NCBI GenBank assembly: GCA_947179295.1 | Contig: CAMXAZ010000021.1 | Location: 1 to 43,931, forward strand | DNA from: an uncultured Muribaculaceae bacterium | GTDB taxonomy: Bacteria; Bacteroidota; Bacteroidia; Bacteroidales; Muribaculaceae | Length of the DNA: 43,931 nt | Direction: 5' to 3' | Shown here: positions 1 to 5,715 of the stretch, in pieces | Layout of the letters: each line of letters begins with the position of its first letter | Numbering within the stretch: position 1 is the first letter of the stretch | Position numbers and translations under genes: made by a program | Notes under the pieces: model-generated | What the model was told of the DNA's origin: nothing | The model's input: only the letters and a program-made list of their open reading frames with translations | Databases searched by the model: none

Positions 1-454
1 TAATCTATCCATAGGCACTTTTATTAAAGAGTTATTAATCTGTGAATTTTGAGATAAAACAGAGTGCAATTTTATCTTTAACTGCTTTCACAAAAAAGTG
101 TCATTCTTTATAAAGTGCCTTTGTTCCCTATATAGGAATTAGGGCAATTTAGACCGAATGACACGATTTTCAGTTATGACAGCAAAAGACACTAAACGCT
201 TCTGTTTTTATCTAAAGATGGGTGTGGGGTATTAGAGGTTACAGAGAAAACATGCTTGGGATATACAGGAACTTAAAATATTGCAGAATTTGGAATGTGC
301 CATATTAGAAATACTATATAAGAACGATTTTTTGAATAGAATGGGGAGGGGTATAAAAATAGAGGATAAGAATATTTGAGAATTAGGGTGCTATTTATTC
401 ATTTATAATGATTGGATAAAAAAACTATACTTATTACAGGAATAATAAACGCAG
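1..454. other. Noncoding AT-rich stretch with nested inverted repeats
   Basis: I see no credible coding frame here. The stretch holds a 9-bp inverted repeat (GTGTCATTC at 98-106, GAATGACAC at 156-164) that is almost concentric with the perfect palindrome CCTATATAGG at 127-136. A further inverted pair, GGCACTTT at 14-21 and AAAGTGCC at 112-119, lies around it. Such clustered symmetry is typical of replication origins or operator regions of mobile elements, but the role is inferred. It lies downstream of the last leftward gene of the element. Confidence 0.5.
98..164. repeat. Inverted repeat GTGTCATTC with central palindrome
   Basis: GTGTCATTC (98-106) and GAATGACAC (156-164) are exact inverted copies, and the palindrome CCTATATAGG (127-136) sits at their centre. 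The core GTGTCATT recurs at 4,199-4,206 in another noncoding gap of the element. TTTGTTCCCTA (120-130) recurs as its reverse complement at 4,245-4,255. Shared signals in two gaps suggest binding sites for one element-encoded protein. Confidence 0.55.
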
Positions 455-1108
455 TTATTTTATCTCACTCTTTGATTTTGAGGATAATATTATGTTAGGC
501 ACACCATATTGTAGTTTTAATTCTCGCTTACTTGAAATTTTCTGTTGAGAAAAATCTGGAGAAGAAAAGTATTCGTTATCCATTACCTTTATTTCTCCGT
601 TGGATTTAATTGATACTAAGTTTTGTAATTGGAGCTGTAATAGATACTTATTCAGAGTCGGTTTTGATATTATTAGTTTGGATAGTATAAGATTTGTTGT
701 TAGAGGTTCTTCACCATAGGTTTGCAAAAGTTTTAATTGTATTAGTAATCCTTTGGCTGAACTGTCAATATCTAAATCAACAAACGACCTATGTATAGTA
801 ATACTTTGAATTTCCATAGGTGGAATAATATAGAGGTTTCTTCGTGGAGAGAAACAAGGGTTTCCTGTTTCGGCATAAAAGTGTTTCTTGTTTAGATATT
901 CTCCAAGTTCATTTGTAAAATTTCCAGCGGTTTTCATCCCTGTTAATTCTGCAATATATTTGAGTGGCACTCTTGAATAATACCATTTATCACGAAAAAG
1001 TGAAACGCAGAAGAAACGGAATATGTTAATAGGTCGAAAATCTCCTATCATTGAATAATTGATGCTTGCCGTTTCATTGTAAGGTAAATTTTCTATCTTG
1101 TAACTCAT
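455..1108 (-). CDS. Unknown element protein, possible winged-helix C-terminal half
   Basis: This 217-residue protein has no family I recognise. Residues about 115-175 have the rhythm of a winged-helix DNA-binding domain: a helix rich in Leu, then LTTNLILSKLIISKPTLNKY as a likely helix-turn-helix, then a short beta wing (LVSIKSNGEIKV). The tail is Ser/Lys-rich. The first ATG at 1,108 overlaps the upstream 57-codon gene by 35 bases; an in-frame Met at residue 20 (1,051) would remove the overlap and may be the true start. It is the last gene of the leftward cluster in the window. A regulatory or replication-initiator role is possible from fold and context only. Confidence 0.6.
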   Translation of the reverse strand: MSYKIENLPYNETASINYSMIGDFRPINIFRFFCVSLFRDKWYYSRVPLKYIAELTGMKTAGNFTNELGEYLNKKHFYAETGNPCFSPRRNLYIIPPMEIQSITIHRSFVDLDIDSSAKGLLIQLKLLQTYGEEPLTTNLILSKLIISKPTLNKYLLQLQLQNLVSIKSNGEIKVMDNEYFSSPDFSQQKISSKRELKLQYGVPNIILSSKSKSEIK

Positions 1109-1247
1109 AAGTAGCTGATTGAGTATTATTGATAAATTTTAAATCTTTCTTTTCTCTTTCCATTTTGTAATAATAGGCTGTACCAAAATACAATTTAGCA
1201 TCTTTCCTATTATTAAAGATTTTTCCTGTCGGGATATGTATAATCAT
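1074..1247 (-). CDS. Small unknown element protein (57 aa)
   Basis: A short open frame runs from ATG at 1,247 to TGA at 1,076-1,074. It encodes 57 residues beginning MIIHIPTGKIFNNRKDAKLY. The segment NNRKDAKLYFG resembles the short helix-turn-helix-like repeats found in phage and homing-endonuclease-associated proteins (NUMOD1-like), where Asn/Lys-Asp-Ala-Lys leads into Phe-Gly; this is a resemblance by eye only. The protein is rich in Lys and Tyr and has no signal peptide or membrane segment. It lies between the helicase-like gene and the possible winged-helix gene in the same orientation and overlaps the latter by 35 bases, so the two are probably co-transcribed. Confidence 0.55.
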   Translation of the reverse strand: MIIHIPTGKIFNNRKDAKLYFGTAYYYKMEREKKDLKFINNTQSATYELQDRKFTLQ

Positions 1248-1389
1248 TATATTTAATTTTTAGTGTTGTAATCGCTTATATATTATAAAGTTAATAAAAT
1301 GTTTATTGATTGCTGCCTAAAATGAGCACGGATAACAAACTGACTAATGGGGATTATAATAAGTCCTATTTCCTAAGTTTGTCCTCTCG

Positions 1390-3138
1390 CTATACCAAGT
1401 CCTGAATGAGATAGTATCCTCTCTCTTTTTTAACTTTACAGGGGATTACCTCAAAGAACTGACTTATTGCATTTGCTCTTATTTTCTTCGATAGGTATAT
1501 ATCGAATTTTGAATATATCCGATTAAGTTCTTGTACTATAAACTTGTTTGAATAACGGCAGCCTATCTTGAAGCTGTTTTTAATGAGGTCTATAACTTCC
1601 ATTCCATTTCTTTTATTCATTATAAGAGCTTCCTTTATTTTCTTTTCTGAATATTTAAGTTGCTCTATAACAGTCTTACCCAGCGTCATGTAGGCTTCAA
1701 CTATAAAAGGGTCTATGGCTCTTATGTCTGTAATAATTCTTATGTCTGTTTCGGAGTATGGTTCTTTAAGTTGTGCTAAGATATTCACAATTTTTGCACG
1801 TTTCACTCGAATTGTAAATTTAGAGTGCGAAATAACAAGTTTGTCTATATCAGACGGATATATTCGGTTCTTAAAAGACAAAACAAATAAATCGCTTTTC
1901 AAATAGTTACTTTCGATTATATTATAATCCCCATAGGTGGATTGCACGCAGATGTTGTGAATTTTATTATCTATTTTGAAATAGTTAATCTCTCCGTTTG
2001 AAATATAATCAGAGAACGGTATTGACTTTAATGCTTCTGCAAAAGCGAATCGCGCCTCTTTTGTTGCCGCATTTTCGTAATATGTACTCATTACCTCATA
2101 GCAATGTCTGTGTGCAGATAATTCCCATTTGATACGGTCTCTGTCCTTATTGGGAATTTTTCTGTTCGTGTTAAATATATGGTCTGCAGAGTTTATACCA
2201 TTTCTAAATCTTCCTAATATCTGAATACAATCTGTATTCACATCAAGCCATGTATAATGCGTAGCAAATACATCTGTGATTAACAGCACATCGGGTTGAT
2301 ATGACAGTTCCAAATCAAAAGCATTGTAGAAGCGTGAAGTAAAGAATGTGATTTTTTTCATTTTATCCTCACACCAACTGTGATAAGCATTTGGGAAATT
2401 ATATTCTCCAATGAATTTCCGTACTCCTTTTTCAGAGCAGAATACCGCACAGTCATTTCCGATGTCTAACTTCTCTATAAGAGAATGTATCATATCCACA
2501 GAGTTAAGGAAAATACATATTTCATTTGTAGATGTATGTAATATATTCTTAATCTCCATATAAATGCTATTAGTATGAATAGCTGTGATATTATACCGAT
2601 AATTATAGGTCGGTAAAATTTCGATTTTTACAAATCCCTGTGATACGAAACGAGGGTCAGAAAACTCAATCGGAGTAGCAGAAACAAGAGCCTTATTCTC
2701 AAATAGAAAAAAGTCATTCATTGTTTCTGTCATTTCGGGTCTAAAATCTGCATCATCAATATATTGGTGAGCTTCATCGCACAACATAAAGAATGTGCTA
2801 TATAAGCTAATATTCAATTTCTGACAGGCTTTTTTTACCTTGTGATAGCTCTCCGGTGTTACCATTATCTTATGAAATGAGGTATCTGCAATTAGGCGTT
2901 TAATCACTTCATTTGTGCTTATACCCTCATATATACCAATAATATTTTTATGTTTCTTACATTTACTATCTATCACTGGCTTATTGGGTACAACAATTAT
3001 AGAGTGCCGTTCTGCCTTTATTTCGGCAGTTGTTGCTCCTATTCCTGTAATCTTCTTATAAAGAATAGTGTTAGACGGAATCAGAGGCAATATATCACAT
3101 AGATATTGTCCTTTATTAATTTTGTATTGGGTTTTCAT
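1390..3138 (-). CDS. DEAH-type SF2 helicase-like protein with altered P-loop
   Basis: This 582-residue protein carries most superfamily 2 helicase motifs in order: a P-loop position GIGATT (residues 32-37), DEAH (121-124), SATP (153-156, motif III) and QILGRFR (306-312, motif VI). In the P-loop the catalytic lysine of GxGKT is Ala35. Because the other motifs are intact this is probably a family trait rather than decay, but ATP hydrolysis is uncertain. Residues after about 330 match nothing I know. The start overlaps the stop of the upstream gene by four bases (ATGA), indicating translational coupling. A role in replication of the element, like origin-binding helicases of viruses and plasmids, is inferred. 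Confidence 0.75.
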   Translation of the reverse strand: MKTQYKINKGQYLCDILPLIPSNTILYKKITGIGATTAEIKAERHSIIVVPNKPVIDSKCKKHKNIIGIYEGISTNEVIKRLIADTSFHKIMVTPESYHKVKKACQKLNISLYSTFFMLCDEAHQYIDDADFRPEMTETMNDFFLFENKALVSATPIEFSDPRFVSQGFVKIEILPTYNYRYNITAIHTNSIYMEIKNILHTSTNEICIFLNSVDMIHSLIEKLDIGNDCAVFCSEKGVRKFIGEYNFPNAYHSWCEDKMKKITFFTSRFYNAFDLELSYQPDVLLITDVFATHYTWLDVNTDCIQILGRFRNGINSADHIFNTNRKIPNKDRDRIKWELSAHRHCYEVMSTYYENAATKEARFAFAEALKSIPFSDYISNGEINYFKIDNKIHNICVQSTYGDYNIIESNYLKSDLFVLSFKNRIYPSDIDKLVISHSKFTIRVKRAKIVNILAQLKEPYSETDIRIITDIRAIDPFIVEAYMTLGKTVIEQLKYSEKKIKEALIMNKRNGMEVIDLIKNSFKIGCRYSNKFIVQELNRIYSKFDIYLSKKIRANAISQFFEVIPCKVKKERGYYLIQDLV

Positions 3139-3563
3139 ATTCCTTTTGAGTTTAGATAATCCATTATTTGCAGATTTCTCTTTAAGCGAAATACAAGTTT
3201 GCCAAATAGGAAAAACACAATTATTGTAATATGGGGCATATACTCTCTAATAAATGGAACTCTTGAAACAGGATAGCCCTTATCTACTAAATCCTTTAGA
3301 ACCTTAGTTTGGTAGTCCGTGCCGAGAATGTCTCTTTTATTTGGATTAACTCCAAAATCATCATGTCTCCCTGTTTTAAGATAGTTTATAATCCATTCCA
3401 AACTCACATTGTTTATGAAGTATGGAAAATTTGCAACGCGCTCAGTACAGACTTCTATATAAGGGTTATCTTTCATTGTTATATCTAAATGTTCCTTAGA
3501 CTGCATAAGCTCCTTAATAAATATATGCGCATCGGAGTTGGTAAAATTTGGCAAATTTCTCAT
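3135..3563 (-). CDS. Unknown element protein (142 aa)
   Basis: I do not recognise this protein. It has a central stretch with many charged residues and a hydrophobic run near residues 110-122 (HITIIVFFLFGKLVF) that could be a single membrane helix or a buried strand. It sits immediately upstream of the helicase-like gene and shares an ATGA overlap with it, so the two are very likely made together and may form a complex. The gap to the gene upstream is five bases. The tight spacing argues that the frame is real despite the absence of a recognised family. Confidence 0.65.
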   Translation of the reverse strand: MRNLPNFTNSDAHIFIKELMQSKEHLDITMKDNPYIEVCTERVANFPYFINNVSLEWIINYLKTGRHDDFGVNPNKRDILGTDYQTKVLKDLVDKGYPVSRVPFIREYMPHITIIVFFLFGKLVFRLKRNLQIMDYLNSKGI

Positions 3564-3568
3564 CGTTC

Positions 3569-4156
3569 TTAAAGATTACTTATTTCACCCATTCCATTAT
3601 ATACTGTGTAATTGTCGATAGAACAGGCAGGCTGATTTAGTAGGTCATTCTCTGATGTCTCCTTATTGAAGAATTTGTTAATAGCTATTCTTACTCCCTT
3701 AGAAGCAGGAACAAACATCTCAATTACAGTATTGGCGTTTGGTCTGAATAAGATATGCTCATATACGTTCCCATTTTTAGAAACGAATCTTTCCCCAATC
3801 TCTATCTTATAGAGTTGTGTTAGTCGAAGCATGATAGAAAGATAAGTATCTTCTATTTCTGTTTTATTTATGATGCCGACACGGTGATTTTTGACTACAT
3901 AGTTATTTAACTTACTCAACTTCCCACACATTGTATCTACGATAGCGAAGAACAAATCTCTATCTATTGGGAGCGAAAGTGTGATAGTTGTATTATCATT
4001 ATACCAATACCTTAGTTTCACAGTTAAATAACCGTTATCAGCTCTTAACTGCATCTTTATCCCTGTTGGTGTTGCGTTGAAGCAACTTCGGATAAAGTTT
4101 AGCCCTGTCTCGCTTATTGGGGTTGTGAGTTCCGAGTAATTATTGAATGTCTGCAT
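3569..4156 (-). CDS. Unknown element protein (195 aa)
   Basis: This 195-residue protein has alternating hydrophobic/polar stretches that suggest a mixed alpha/beta soluble fold (for example LTVKLRYWYNDNTTITLSLP around residues 44-63). No signal peptide, membrane segment or catalytic motif is visible. It is the first gene of a tight three-gene unit with the 142-residue protein and the helicase-like protein (five-base gap, then an ATGA overlap). The 165 bases upstream contain a GTGTC inverted repeat and a sequence shared with the noncoding left edge of the window, so this unit may be regulated by an element-encoded protein. Function unknown. Confidence 0.65.
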   Translation of the reverse strand: MQTFNNYSELTTPISETGLNFIRSCFNATPTGIKMQLRADNGYLTVKLRYWYNDNTTITLSLPIDRDLFFAIVDTMCGKLSKLNNYVVKNHRVGIINKTEIEDTYLSIMLRLTQLYKIEIGERFVSKNGNVYEHILFRPNANTVIEMFVPASKGVRIAINKFFNKETSENDLLNQPACSIDNYTVYNGMGEISNL

Positions 4157-4177
4157 GAATTAAGCATTAAGTGTTAC

Positions 4178-4260
4178 TGCTTTCGCTGACACTTCGTTGT
4201 GTCATTGATTACGCTGCAAAGTTCGCTCAATTCGGCAGGGGTATTAGGGAACAAAAAAAT
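4178..4260. promoter_or_regulatory. Candidate operator region upstream of the helicase unit
   Basis: This gap contains GACAC (4,189-4,193) and GTGTC (4,199-4,203) as a short inverted repeat, and TAGGGAACAAA (4,245-4,255), the reverse complement of 120-130. A weak leftward -7 element, GAACTTTG on the minus strand (4,224-4,217), lies between them. The arrangement suggests repressor or initiator binding at a promoter, but no protein is assigned. Confidence 0.35.
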
Positions 4261-4321
4261 CCACTTTCATATTCCCCTTTAAGAAATACAGAAGCGGATT
4301 GTAAAAGTATGTGGTATTATT

Positions 4322-5170
4322 CTAACCGTATATCGTGTTAATAGTGTCTGTCTTTTGTTTACGATATAATTTTATGATTCCCTTTAGGTTTTCATCGTCT
4401 AAATCATAATCGGCATTGGTTGTCAGCTTGGTTAGATATGCTAACTTTGAGATTAGGCGTAATGTGCTTTTGGTCGTGTTGTTCCCTGCTTTTCTCTTTG
4501 CTGTAAACTGTGGATATAGATTAAAGAAGCATCGGAACATTTCAGTAAATAGTCCTATCTGTTTTGTATCTGCTAAATCTGATTCTGTGGTAGTGCCTAC
4601 ATTTAATAAGCTGTCTTTCTCCACAACAGATAGAGCCTGTTTGCAAAAATTGGCTATTGCTGATAGAGTATTAGGATTGCTGATATTAAGTGTTCTACCT
4701 TTAATATGCAGTGTTAATTTCATTTCTTGCTTGGGGATAACACCTTTAAAACTGTTTACTGATTTTTTATTTTGCTCTATGAAGTCTATTAGCCGTTCTA
4801 TTTCCTGTTTAGGAGTAGCGTTACATTGAAGTGTATTCAGAGTGCTACCGCTTACATAGTCAGATATGAATAAAAGTAGATACCAAAATTTTTCGGGGTC
4901 AATTTCCAAAGCACTAATTATATCAATTATACTCTCGTTGTTGTTACTGCTTGCCTTAATATAGTCCTCGTAACGAAAATATACGTTAAGTTTACCGTTA
5001 TTATATCTACGTTTGAAAATTAACGGTGCTTGCGATTCAACCTTATAAGGTGTTCCGTTTTCATCTAAAACTATATCGGGTGCAAACTCATTGGCTACGT
5101 TGATTACATATTCCAATAAGCTGTTTTCATCATTGCTATAATTATCTATTTGGAATCTATCTATCGGCAT
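4322..5170 (-). CDS. Unknown element protein (282 aa)
   Basis: I do not recognise this 282-residue, mostly alpha-helical, soluble-looking protein. It begins with an acidic, Asn-rich segment. A strand-like stretch at residues about 45-70 is followed by helical regions and a Lys/Arg-rich segment around residue 225 (AKRKAGNNTTKSTLR) that could touch nucleic acid. It is the first leftward gene after the element boundary and lies just downstream of a good -7 promoter element. A 165-base gap with repeats separates it from the next gene, so it may be a separate transcription unit or a regulator of the unit below. No function is proposed. Confidence 0.6.
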   Translation of the reverse strand: MPIDRFQIDNYSNDENSLLEYVINVANEFAPDIVLDENGTPYKVESQAPLIFKRRYNNGKLNVYFRYEDYIKASSNNNESIIDIISALEIDPEKFWYLLLFISDYVSGSTLNTLQCNATPKQEIERLIDFIEQNKKSVNSFKGVIPKQEMKLTLHIKGRTLNISNPNTLSAIANFCKQALSVVEKDSLLNVGTTTESDLADTKQIGLFTEMFRCFFNLYPQFTAKRKAGNNTTKSTLRLISKLAYLTKLTTNADYDLDDENLKGIIKLYRKQKTDTINTIYG

Positions 5171-5191
5171 TATCTATTCGCTTTCAATAGA

Positions 5192-5199
5192 CAAAATTA
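5192..5199 (-). promoter_or_regulatory. -7 promoter element for the first element gene
   Basis: On the minus strand this reads TAATTTTG, an exact match to the Bacteroidetes -7 consensus TAnnTTTG. The expected -33 TTG at about 20 bases is poorly matched. Transcription would begin near 5,186, giving a leader of about 15 bases before the ATG at 5,170. Confidence 0.45.
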
Positions 5200-5298
5200 A
5201 GCAAAAATTCTCGCTTATCGAAAATGTCTGTCCTATTATGAGCTATGACTTGCTACAAGCCTTAAAAAAATATTTTAAGCTAATCATCTGTAAAATAT

Positions 5299-5715
5299 CT
5301 ATTTATAAATATATGAGTAAATATATAAGAGTGAGCCGCCCCACTGGCGCGCTTTGAGCATGATCAGACGCAGCGGGCGGCCGGCGCGGCGCTCGGCCTC
5401 AAGAAGCGCTGCGAGTCTGCGCTGCGGGCGGTTGAGGCGGAAAGGGATGTCGCGCGAGGAGATCTTGTCGGTTATCACCACGCAGCTGACGGCCCAGAAG
5501 GGGAAGTCATATCTGAAGCGCAGGCGGGCGAAGTCGCGCTCCGAGCCTGCGAGCTGCAGTTTCGGGTCGTCAAGCATCTCGGCCGGAATCCAGTAGGTTT
5601 TTCCGCCGAAGCTGTAGGGGACGCGGGCGGGATCGGAGGCATCGCCGGTCACCGGATCGGGGTCTGCGGCAAGCGCGGCATTGCGCCGCGCGTTTTCAAG
5701 GAGTATTTCTTTCAT
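5299..5715 (-). pseudogene. Phage terminase large subunit, N-terminal fragment interrupted at Walker A
   Basis: The 138-residue frame ends in a terminase-type N-terminal region: a segment PFRLNRPQRRLAALLE followed by IMLKARQWGGS, which matches the Walker A region of Bacteroidetes phage large terminases (ARQ-x-G-[GK]-S). From residue about 127 the sequence turns into low-complexity AT-encoded residues (Leu, Tyr, Ile, Ser) and stops, where a full protein would run several hundred residues further with Walker B and a nuclease domain. The break coincides with the composition change at about 5,333, so the gene was split by the AT-rich element. It starts 14 bases after the structural gene upstream and was probably co-transcribed with it. 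The fragment cannot package DNA. Confidence 0.8.
5306..5326. repeat. Direct repeat TAAATATAT at the element edge
   Basis: TAAATATAT occurs at 5,306-5,314 and again at 5,318-5,326, a 12-base period with a GAG spacer, a few bases inside the junction with GC-rich phage DNA. Short direct repeats next to an integration edge are where a recombinase would be expected to bind. No recombinase gene is present in the window. Confidence 0.45.

Larger units (their letters stand above)
1..5333. mobile_element. AT-rich integrated element, partial (left end outside window)
   Basis: The base composition is strongly AT-rich up to about 5,333 and then changes within a few bases to very GC-rich DNA. All genes in this part point left and are unrelated to the housekeeping genes further right. 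They include a helicase-like protein and several unknowns, as expected for a mobile element or satellite. The right boundary falls inside a phage terminase reading frame, which stops matching the family directly after the Walker A motif and continues as AT-rich codons to a stop. No integrase, relaxase or capsid gene is visible, so the class (phage satellite, integrative element, integrated plasmid) cannot be decided. A chimeric assembly is the main alternative. Confidence 0.7.
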
